Assembly: GCA_038373885.1 (NCBI GenBank) | Contig: JAWZYV010019464.1 | Span: 186,001 to 250,000 of the forward strand | DNA length: 64,000 nt | Source: Cheiracanthium punctorium | Taxonomy: Eukaryota; Arthropoda; Arachnida; Araneae; Cheiracanthiidae | Reading direction: 5' to 3' | In this document: positions 50,701 to 62,700 of the stretch, one piece after another | Layout: the number at the start of each line of letters is the position of its first letter | Position numbering within the stretch: position 1 is the stretch's first letter | Position numbers and translations under genes: made by a program | The notes under the pieces: generated by a model | The model's database searches: none | Told to the model about the DNA's origin: nothing | Seen by the model: the letters and a program-made list of their open reading frames with translations, nothing else

Positions 50701-53700
50701 TTTTAAAAATTCGACCTAGAAATTTCTTTTATTATGTGTTTTATGCGACTTTTTGGCATTTTTTCTCACCTAATTCGTGATAACGGCGGTAATTACGCTC
50801 GCAGCAAAACTAGATTTGTATCATCGGATAGAGGAGAAAATTTTATTTTAAAAACAGTTTGTTCTGAATACGTAAAATAATTTGTAGGTTTTTAGGAATT
50901 TTTATACTAAGTATCTGTTTTGAGGAATTTTTTCGTAAAATAATTTTTTTTTTAACTGTCGTATCTTGAATTCTATCCGTCACAACTTTTTGATATTTTG
51001 ACAAATCGTAAAACATTCCTTTCTCCCTCTTTTAAAATAAAAACGAAAAATATTAAGTAAATTAGGGGATTTTTTACGAATTTTAGTGTAACGTGATGTT
51101 TAGAATTTAATAGCATCAACACGGAGAGCTTACGCCATAACATTAATAAATCATAGTGAGAAATAATTTCGTTGCGTTGCTACAGAAGGATCAGAAAAAA
51201 GGCTTTTTTCAACCTAGCGACATAGTTTTTAAATGGGGTACCGGATTTTCAATACGCAAGTTAGGATCTAAGACGCCAAATCTTTTAGGATACGTAAAAA
51301 TTACGCCAAAATTTTACCACATTTATCCTTCTCTTTTTTTTTAACACAAGGAGGCGATATTTTGACTAAAACTTTCTATAGAAATAAACTAAGAAATTCA
51401 CAATTATTAATATTATAAGTGGTATTTTAATCCGTTGCATATTTAAAAATGTTTATATGTTTTCTAACATATGCATGTTGCGAGTATAGTTTTATTTTAA
51501 CGTTGGATTACGTTCTTCCATAGTGGTCCTATATAAAGCAGCAAAAAAAAAAAAAAAATAATAATAATAATTTAACGTCTTTGTAAGTTTTATTATGGTA
51601 CCGTTTGAAAACTACTGTGCGAAATATCCAAATTAACTCCCTCAATCAACCGGAGTATCTTTTAACAGTTAAACAGTGACGTCATAAATTAAAAAATGAG
51701 TGAAGTTTGCAAACTCTGCAACTACTTTCTTTTACAATTAAAGAGATTCTAAGAGATTACACAGTTTGGTGTTTTTCAGGAGACAGACCCATGGAGGATT
51801 TATAAGATATCGCTATATTGGATACAAGGATATTTAAAATAGCACCGCTGGGATATTTTCCACCACGTTGAGATGAAATGTTTTGTGGAATATCCATATG
51901 GACACCGTCCGACCAGAAAATGAGTGAAAGTGAAGCAATTGGCCTGGTGTTAAAGAAAGAACATTGGGATGTTCTTCAAAAATGCCAGTTTCCAGAGTGC
52001 GGGACGGGGACCCTGCTTCACAGTGCACCCCACAACATGCATAGCAAGTGTTTACATCCACCACCATAAAGTGGTGGTCCTTGTAAACATTTGCTCTGCT
52101 TTTATTTATGAATAAAATAAAAATAAATCAAAAATAAACCTTCAACCAGGAATACTTCCGGGCACCATTCAGAAGAATAAGCCTTCTAAGTACGTTTTCG
52201 CTGTGAATTTGAAAAAAAAAAATGCCATCTACAAATATTTCCTAAACTATGAAACCGAGAGTCAAGGTGCAGGCTGATAAATTTGTTCAATTTTCGGAAT
52301 TCGGCATTCTCGACAGCAGACATCCCTATACGACATTTAAAAGAATGCAGGGATTCAGATTACACATTACTGAGATACCAAGGTAAAAACAGTAAGTTGG
52401 GTGTAAATTGTCCTGAGACTAGAAATCTCAATATATTTTAATCATATAAAATGCAAATAAAGAGTCGATTTTTTAATTGCTCCAAAAGCTGTGGAAACGC
52501 ATCACGTACAAATCTTGCAGGTTAGAGAAGGGACAGAAAACAAGTGATTTTACTGTTACTGAAGGGTCTAAGAAACAAGATTCGCGGGATCGACTTACAC
52601 GAAATGAAATTCGAAGCGATTGTTGGATCTTACTTTTGGTTGTTGGAAAACCCAAAAAGCAAATTTTAAATCAAATAGTTGGTATTTTACGTATTATCCC
52701 GGCGGCCAAGCGATTTTTGGGTCAAATGTGCTGGCAAACTGTTGCGAAACGCATTTCTTCATGAATTATTTCATTTGTCCGGCATTTATCTTGGCGAAAA
52801 ATTGCTCGTCTTGGCGAACCGCAGGGATAATACGTAAGTACCAAATAGTTTTGTATGGAGAATTCAAAATCTATGAAGAATATCTAATGTCGAATTTCGA
52901 CCACTTGGAAACAACTGGTATTGTATAAAGATACACCACTTTGTTTGAACAATTTATAATAACCTAATGCGTGTCAAAAGATATATCTTGCAAATCTCTC
53001 AACAAACCTTTGTCAGCATAAAACTTCATGTGCTGATTACTGAAACCTTGCAAATATTTTTTTGGATGACAGTTTTCTGGCAGATTTTTTTTACTCTTGA
53101 TGTGAATGTTATTGATATTCTTTATTGTTTCGCTCCAGATCCTAATGCGACCAACACCGTGGAAACGACCACCATGGTTTACTGTACTCTTGGATGGTAT
53201 GGACCAAGTTGCGAACGTGAGTGCCACTGTGCGGGGAACGAGCATTGTCATGTGGTGACTGGCCTTTGTCCTTCAGGCTGTGAAGAGGGATGGGGAGGAC
53301 ATTCATGTGGCAGTAAGTTGCTTAAAGGCTTTCAGTCGGTTCTTATATTATCGTGGACTATTGCTGTGTTTGCGTATGAAAATTGTTCTCTGTATCATAT
53401 CGATGACTTCAGCAACTACTCTAGTAACCAGTTTCGGAAGTATAGACAAATCTGTCTTAACCCTTTAACAGGCCCCCTGAGAGAACAGCTGGATAGATTG
53501 CCCAATTCTGAAAAAAGGGCAGCCGTTGCCATCGCCCGACTTAACTACCAGCAAGATGGCGGACGATCGAAACGTTCATCGCGTGCCACAGATCTAGAGA
53601 CCCTTTTTTGACGACATCTGGCTGCGCAGCACAGCCAGCTGTCGTAAAAAAAGGGTCTTTTTTGACGACATCTGGCTGTGCTGCGCAGCCAGATGTCGTC

Positions 53701-56700
53701 AAAAAAAGGGTCTCTAGATCTGTGACACGCGATGAACGTTTCGATCGTCCGCCATCTTGCTGGTAGTTAAGTCGAGCGATGGCAACGGCTGCCCTTGCCC
53801 TTTTTTCAGCATTGGGAAAGGGTTGCGCCTCAAAGGGTTAAGGGTAACGTAGAGTTGTGACGGTCCCAGTGACTTCCATATTAAAGTCTGCTTGACATAT
53901 TTCTGCCATGCTTACAATTTCGATTTCGACTGATTTCTTTTCCTTTTTTTTTTTCCCCATACATTGAAAAAATGTCAAAGATTCAGATGGCACAACTTTA
54001 AATGTATCAAAAATTTATAACATTTAATATTTCAATGAAATACGAAATTTGCCCACTAGATGGCAGCTGTTTATCAAAAATATTTAATCGAAATATTAAA
54101 TATTGCACATGCTTCATATATTCAAGATTGTATCTCCTGAAAATTCAATAATTTGGACATTTTATTTGAACATTCGGAAGAGAGAGTTCTTACAGATGTA
54201 TGGCTCTTTTATGGCCTTCATCTTAGTTGTTCCTAAGTACAAATTCGTCTTTACTTCAAAGTACAATTTACATCACAATACTTCCACACACATACATCCA
54301 TGTCTTGACGGGATTCGAACTCGAAAACAAACCACTCCTGTAGCGGTCAGCAGCGAAAGGTACGCGGAATTATTTCAGTACTTTTTCTAAGAATGCGCAA
54401 AAACAGAATCGAAATTGGAGTTCTAAGAAGTACAAAAATATATGAAGTATATTTTAACATGGAAGTCAATGTGTGTGGTTGTCTACCGCCCCCCCCCTTT
54501 TACCCTAAAAGGAGAAATGCGATATTGAACAGAAAGATTGCCATATTAGATTTAACTTTTGAATAGAAAATTTTCAATAGATTCGACTTTTATACGTTGC
54601 CGTAATCTGAAGATAAATTTTGTTCGTGCTTTGTACACTATTTTTCTCTTTAATACAATAAATGTACTTTGACAGTAATAGTCATAAGAGAGAAAATCAG
54701 CAGAAAGACACGAGTAACTATTCGGCTCTTGCGGGATTTTTCTTCGAATCGGTTAAAGCAAATTATATCGATTTTTGATGGATTTATTTCCTAACTTTGA
54801 TGATTTCTCCATAGCCACGAACACAAATATTCTGGATTTGAAACTCAGTTGTTCTTTTTTATATTTAATACATCTTTATCTTGTTTGTAATTTTATTCTG
54901 AAAGTGATTTTAACGTATTGTGAACCTTAATAAGTATTTTAGTTTTCTTTTTGTTTTGTTTGTTTGTTTGTTTCGTAGACTTACCTTTATAGGATAACCT
55001 ATAAATCAACTCACGTTCAGATAACCTAAAACAATAAATAATTTTCGAGTTTAATTAGACGTTTTCTATTTGAAAGTATAGTTGCAATTGAGTTTTTCCT
55101 AGAATGTGACCAATAGGGAAATGAACGAGATTGTTCTGCTGACCAAGCATAACAGAATTTGCTGAAAATCAGTATTTTAAGGACCAGTGGCGGCCCGTGG
55201 TCAAAACTGTTAGTGCAGCCGGAAGCATATGAGCCCCCCCCCCCTTTTCCTCCGGACAGGATTGGAAAATCTTTTGTTACTGAATTCGAAAGCTGGCGGA
55301 TTAAGCCCTCACCGAGGAAAAGAAAAAAAAAAGAAATTACATAAAAAATGTAAGAGTTCCTATTTTACTTCCATAAAATGGACATAAATTTCAACCAGCC
55401 GCTCTTATCCTCAAAATTGCATTCATCCGTGTCTGATTCGAAGTTTCCTTAGAATTTTCTTTTGTAACGATCACTTGAGAAGAAAAGAAAAAAAAAAAGA
55501 AAACTTACTTATTTTTTATAAGTCAAATCAATCCTCCTTTCTTTTAAACATGCGAATCCATCAGTGATGTCCCCATAGAAAGGCGTTGTTTTAATTCAGA
55601 TATCCATCATTTTAAAAGCTCTTTAAAATTTCCCATGTTTAAAGAATTTTCTCGCTCGCCATGTCCTCTCAATGCCAGTTCTTGCTTACTTAAAAATAAT
55701 ACTACTTTGATGGGTCATTGTCCATTCATAAGCGTCTGTTCAGGCTTACCTTCTTGATAAATTCAGCAATATAAAGTCGAGAGTTTTCCAAACATATATT
55801 CTCCTTACCCCCTCCCTCCTTCTCGTCCGAGCCAATCAGTTAGTCGAGTTCTCAAGTTCAGCCGCCGTTAAAAAATCTTTCATCGGCTGTATCAGCTGCA
55901 TACTCCCTATGCCGGAGAGGCTGCTTACGTAGTCGTTGTCATGGCAACGATGCTGCCAATTTTCTTTTCAGCGCTCTGGGCTGAACCAAAGATTTTCCCA
56001 ATTGAATTGCGGGAAGATTAAAGTGCTTTTTTTCTGAATGAGCGATCCGGCCACAATACGTTTTTTTTGTGTTTGGTTTTTTTCGGAGATTTTTTTAATT
56101 TACCGTAGGAATTCCACAATTCTAATCTGAATTTAGGAAAATTAGTAGAATAAATTATTTTAAAGTATGTGCTGGTAATTTCAAGTGCAGCCCGGCTGTA
56201 CTTGCTGTATCCCACGAGCCGCCACTGTTAAGGACACGGTTTTCTGAAAAGCAAAATGAACAGTTAAATGCTCCTCGCTTTCTTCGGGTTTATAAATTTA
56301 TTTAACTGTTAATACCTGCTGCGATGCTTGTGAAAATCGTACTCATCTGGAGAATTCTCACTGTAAAAAATCCGGGAAAAATAATCGGAAATAATAATCA
56401 TAAAAATAATCGGAAAAGTTTTACTCACAAATAACATACAGAAAGTAAGCATTCCCATCTAAAAACTTAACTGTTTACTTTAGCCCGTTCTTCTATGAAT
56501 ATTGCTCTCACGATTCACTAAAAACCACGCAATTTACTTAAGAGTGACCCACATAGTAAGAAAAAAATCCAGGAAACGTTACTTAGAAATAATGTGCACC
56601 TAAGATGCCCTCAGGAACGTTAGTTAAAAATATCAGGAACTTTTCTGAACTATTTATGCTGAACATTTCAGTGGAACCTTCCTGAATTGTTCAGTAACTT

Positions 56701-59700
56701 TCTGGTATTTTCATGTAAGGTTTCTTCGAATTCCAGGGTACCTTAGCTGAACATTATTTCCAAGGAAAGTTCCTGGATTTTCTTTACAGTGATTGGAAGT
56801 TAAAATGCTAGAAAAAATGGACGCTTCAATTTTCGAGTTTAATCAACACCTCCTAGATATACAATGCCTGACAACAGAAACTTTTACATCATCATTAGGT
56901 CCACTAAAATGACGTCGTCACACATTTATTTTCACAAAGTAAAACTACTCTTAAGTTTGTGGTGAATTGACTCCCGCATAAAACATTTTAAGGATTTAAG
57001 ATAGAAAATTTAATTTTACGACAAATAGGAAATTATAACTATCACTAATTATATAATATGATATATCAGGTTGTAACGAAAGTTTTCCGCCATATCTGCC
57101 TGAAAAACTCACTTCTAACTCCTTTGATAACTGATTTTGAAATTTCGGTACCAAACCTGCACAGTGTCACATGATTCAACAATAGTACTTAAAGCTGTAC
57201 TCATAATGTGTTGATATTATGTAGCTGACTTTTTGCAACACAAATGGAAGTCAAGGATGGTTCTAATCCTCTAGAGTGATAGCTCCATTTGGGACACCTT
57301 ATACTTAATGATAACTCTATTTTTTAAAGATTTCACAACACGGTGTTATAAAGTAAACCTCTTTCTTTCCAATGCCAAAAATCGTTTGACAAAATAGGAG
57401 CCAATACGCCAACGCGCACTATGTGCTGACGATGTTTGCGGTGGCAGGAAACTTTCGTTACAACCTAATAGAAATAGATCATAATAAATTATTTTTTATC
57501 AGAAAGGTATTTTAATTCTTATCTTAAAATATTTTCCAAAATTCGTATCATTCACAAGAAATTTTAAATAATTTTGCTTTGTGAAAGTAAAACTGTGATG
57601 ACGTCATCTTAGAAGACCAAGTGATGATGTAAAAAGCTTCTGTTCTCCTTTTGTATGTAGGAGGTGTTGGTTTAATCCACTCTCCTATGTTTTCTCCGTG
57701 ATATTCATGTTCATATTGATACAGCATAATCTAAGAAAGTAGTCTCAAAATCGTTTATTAATGATGAGATCATCCTTTTTCAGCTTGTCGACCGGGAAGA
57801 TTTGGAGATAATTGCGAATTCATGTGTCACTGTGAAGGTGGTCATCATAACTGCGACAAAGATGGATTTTGTCACGGGGGCTGCGAAGCTGGTTGGGCAG
57901 GATTCACTTGTCAAACGGGTAAGCATTTTTGTGTGTCAAGTATTTTTACAGTAGATTGTCATAAAAACCAACTTAATATTGATTTAGTACGTGTGATGTA
58001 GATTATATATTTAATATTAATTCTCATTTACTGTCTGTTTCTTAAATGTATTCCCCTCTCTTGGCGCTTTTTTTTTAGCATATTTTATTTTCGGTGCCAT
58101 GCACCATCTTTAAAATTATTTGTTCGCGGTTATATTACTTCAATATTATTGGTCTAATTATTATAGTTGCTCTGTAGTTGGCGTTATTTTATCACGGCCA
58201 GGTTTTTGCTCTCACCAATGTGAAGTTTGGTGTTGGCATAATTTTTAAGTCACACCACCGCTTTTCATCAAGTAAACAAATATATTTTATCGACGCTAGG
58301 CCACCACCAGACTTAAATATTAAATTGTTTATTCTATACTTCTGCTTCAATAAAACAGAGTTTTTTTTAAAGCATCCGGTGTCTCTGTAATTTATGTTCT
58401 TTATGAGAGTATTGGGAGAATTCAGACAGATGCTTTCACTCCATATTGAGTTCAGAACATTCTTATTAAGGTTTATCTTTCACTGAATCTAGATTTAGCG
58501 TGTTCACTCTCATGGTTGCAATGATGCACCGGCGAAGATTCTCTTTCGTTCGCTGCGTCATTATCCAAATACACGTGTTGAAAGCTGTTTCCAGTATTTT
58601 GAAGACAAGCTGCAAATTTTAGAATACTTATTCTTTTCTTTACAGAATGCACTCCTGGGCGTTTCGGAACCAACTGTGCATCCACTTGCCACTGCCACGA
58701 AAACTCCACAGCGCCCTGCGACAAAATAACCGGCGTCTGCGAAGGTGACTGTGAAGCTGGGTACATGGGAGAAGACTGCCAGACACGTAAGTAAATAAAT
58801 CGCTTGGGAGCCTGTTCCAAATCGCATGATGTAAAGTAATTTCAAAGTTAGCTCTGCAGTGCGTTGGTGAATATTTTCCTGCTGGAGAAAGGAAAAACTC
58901 CGAATCGTACGCATATTTTGTTTTCTTTTAACGAGCAGTGTTCCCACTCTGGGGACTCCAAACTCTGTCGTTTTGACTATTGCCAGTCACGAAGAATAGA
59001 TTGGATTTCTATAAAAATAGTTGCGAGTGACCTAGCTCCACGGGAATCCTTTACTTTTGAGCACGTCATTTTCCGTAAAAAAATGGTCACGATTCTTTTT
59101 AACAGCACTGAGAAATGGAAGAATGCGACAACAGCTGGATAGATTGCCTAATGCCGGAAAAAAGGGCAGCCGTTGCCATCGCTCGACTTAACTACCAGCA
59201 AGAGGGTGGACGATCGAAACGTTCATCGCCTGCCACAGATCTAGAGACAGTGTTTTGACGCAGCTGGCTGTGCCGCCACAGCCAGCTGTCGTCAAAAAAG
59301 GGGTCTCTAGATCTGTGGCACATGATTAAAGTTTCGATGGTCCGCCATCTTCCTGGTAGTTAAGTCGAGCCATGGCAACGGCTGCCCTTTTTTCAGAATA
59401 GGGAAAGGGTTGCGCCTGAAAGTTTTAACCCTTTCGGACGTGAACGGCCGAAGTCGGCTCTGCGGGTTGTAGCCGAAATGGGCCGGTTTCGGACGCTTAT
59501 GTTAAAAGTAATAGGTGTTAGATATTCGAAGTGTGTGAGATTTATGGATTATGGGAAAGGCGCACTGAACATTCTTTTTACTGAAGATTTTTTTACTCTT
59601 CGCTGAAGATCTTTTATTCTTCACCGGGAAGATCTTTTTCGTTCGACTATGGGGCGATAAATTGTCAGTAAACGGTAATCAAATAAGAAGAGGCTTCGCA

Positions 59701-62700
59701 AATGAAACTTCATGTCTCTGTTTCACAGCCTTATGTAAAATTGACTCCAGTTTTAGGCTCTGAAATGCATTCTGTAAGCAACAACTTGTGACACAAGAGA
59801 GGACGTTGATTGATTGATTGATTAATCCGAAACTGCCCAACTCGTTTCGCGAGTGTGAAAATAGAATGAACCAGTCCATTTAGTGAATTTCATCTCATAA
59901 AACAGCGGGACTTTATGGTAGCGATTTTCGCTTCCTGCCCGAACCGAAAGAGATAAATGCGTTTTATGCAACGGTAGTTTATTTAATTGAAACTGGTGGA
60001 GTCAGGTACCATGTTCATGGATACACTTTTTCGAAGACGTAATCCTTTAGCCGGGTAACTAACGTCTGGAACTTACACTCTTATATTGCTGGTGAACTAC
60101 ATAGGGTTATAATTCAGAAGAAAATTATCAATTACATTAACTGCTCTATGCAGGGTTTCGCATGATTGGGACAAACTTCAAAGAGAGGTAAGGCATACAA
60201 CCAGGATTCAGAATCCTACAGCAATGTGTAATCAGAAACGTCGTATTCGGGTTGCTGTTAATAATCACTGTTGGATGGACAAGTGCAGAAATAATAATGA
60301 ATTTTCCCTCCATTGTTCATCAAAAACGGATGTCCCTTTTACAGGAGACACGTGACTAACGTTGATGGCTTCATTTTATTTCATTGAAATATTTGGAGGC
60401 AAGCCAAGTTTATGAAATTTGATTTAGACGAACACTTCAATAATTTTCCCAGAGTGATTATTAACAGGTAATCGAAAACGGCGTTTTTGAATCCACATTC
60501 CTATGCAATTCTTAATCCTTATGATGTGCCCTACCTCCCCTAGAATTTTGTCACAGTATTTATGGGACACCCTCTAGAATAACATAACCTATGAAGGTAC
60601 TCAAATTATTATGAGAAATGTTTTACAGTGTTTTCAAAATAAGCGATGGCAATCAATAAATCAGTTTTTTTTTTTTTCAAAATTTTTAATGGTACATTTA
60701 CGTACTGCTTATAGTCAGAGGGTTATATGCAAATTCAAAATGCGCAGGAAATATCACTGATTTTAAATGTAATTTTCTCAAGGAGTTGAAAAAATATCAA
60801 AACTTTGACGTTTGCCGCAAGAAATGAGCTGCGCTTTATTCGTGCCACGGTACTTACGTATTATCCCGGCGGTCCGCCAAGACGAGCGATTTTACGCCAA
60901 GATAAATGCCGGGACACATGAAATTATTGATGGTTCAGAATACGATTGGCAAGACTTTGCCAGCATATTTGACGCAAAAATAGTTTGGCTGGAATGACCG
61001 CCGGGATAATACGTTAAGTACCCGTGCCACTTGTAAGTTGAGGATTGTGTAAATTTTCTTTTGCCTTGAAATGATGATTGTGATGAAGGGTCTTATTTTC
61101 TCTTACCCTTTTCAGTCTGTCCTCAAAACAAATGGGGCATAAACTGCGTCAACGAGTGCATCTGTCTGAACGGAGGCCAGTGTAACAGGAACGACGGATC
61201 CTGCGCCTGCGAAGGAAGGTGGAAAGGATTAACATGCAATGAAAGTACGTTGATCTTCTGCTATGTTCACTGTCAGAGAAATTCAACCCTTTGTATCACC
61301 GTATTGCAGACCTGCAACATACCAATTAAAGCTGTATAACTTAATCATATAGTGTAATTAAGGTATCTGCCTAGGTCTAAAAATCCATTTTTGAAAAAAA
61401 AAAATTGGTTTTTATTTCATTGTTTTATTTGAAAGAGCACACATTCTTAAGATTCCAAAACTGTTTTACTTTAATTTCTACGATAAATAGAAAGGAAGAT
61501 ACAGCTGTTTGAATGCCCCTTACTGTAGAACTTCGATGCTAAAATAAAATCTTTAAATGCGTTTTCTGGAAATCTGCGTTTTTGGTTACCTTGCGTCACG
61601 ATAACTGTAACTTCTCTAAAAGTTTTAAATATATCTTAATTTTACTTGAACATTCTATTGATATTAAAATGAGTCTTGTAGCAAAAGTTAAGTTATACAT
61701 ATGAAATTAATAAATTTACAGGTACTTTTAAACAAAAAAGTGAATTTTTTTTCTCAAGAATTTCAACGTTTTGCACATAATTGGTCATATTTCAGTGAAT
61801 TATTAAAATACAATAAAACATTTGTTTCAAAACCCAGAAAAGTGTTATAGGAGTATACTGTGCAAAGGAAATTACTGGATATTGAGAAGAATGCAGTGTA
61901 CAGCAGTTGGCGGGAGTATGAAATTCTGCTAAATTTTTCTTCAAAAATGCAATATTTTGATAAAGTTATGAAACTTTCGTAAAATAAATTATTTTTTCTG
62001 TCATATTTTATGGCTTTTCAAATAAAAATCCATGAACCACACTAAAATTTTGCATTTTTTTTTTCATTTTTTTAAGTGCTTCGCTGGTAGGCAGATACCT
62101 TAAAAAGTATTCGAATGACTTTTCCCCCTAGAATAATGTGAGCGTAAAATAATTTTTTAAAATCTCAAAAGTGTGTGATATTTAATTAATATTGTATCAT
62201 GAAACTATATTTTTTTTTCCTTCAGCAGTCGCACTATTGGTTATTGCGGCACTTATAGTGGCTTTTCGTGGATCAACTTTACCAAGAATGTTAATGATTT
62301 TTTAAAATGTTCTCAGCTGAAACTGTTCACAAACACACCAGTAACACCAGTAAACACACCAGTAACAGATATATTTTCAAGTACTACAATAACAAAAATA
62401 ATCGTTTTATTGAACTCTAAAACAAAAACATTTTGGTCAATAAACTTTTCATGAATTGCACAACTGGAAAGTAAAAACTTTCAGTGCGTTTATAATCTGT
62501 TTCTGTATATTGCAGTAAAAAATTCTAAAAATTTAAGTTGTTGAGGTATAAATCTTTAACTTGTGTTGATGCGTTTTTTAAAACTAATACAACATTTTAA
62601 ATAATATTGCATTTAATGAAATACAAGACTGTAAATTAGTTCTAACATTCGAATTTTCTACTTCTGTTAAAGATTTCAGCTTTAGTTTGTCATTTTAGAG

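Noticed and set aside
53313..53611. Extension of the exon 8 frame beyond its donor
   Set aside because: The frame stays open by chance into a piggyBac-type MITE. The GTAAGT donor right after the last EGF cysteine and the phase of exon 9 decide the end.
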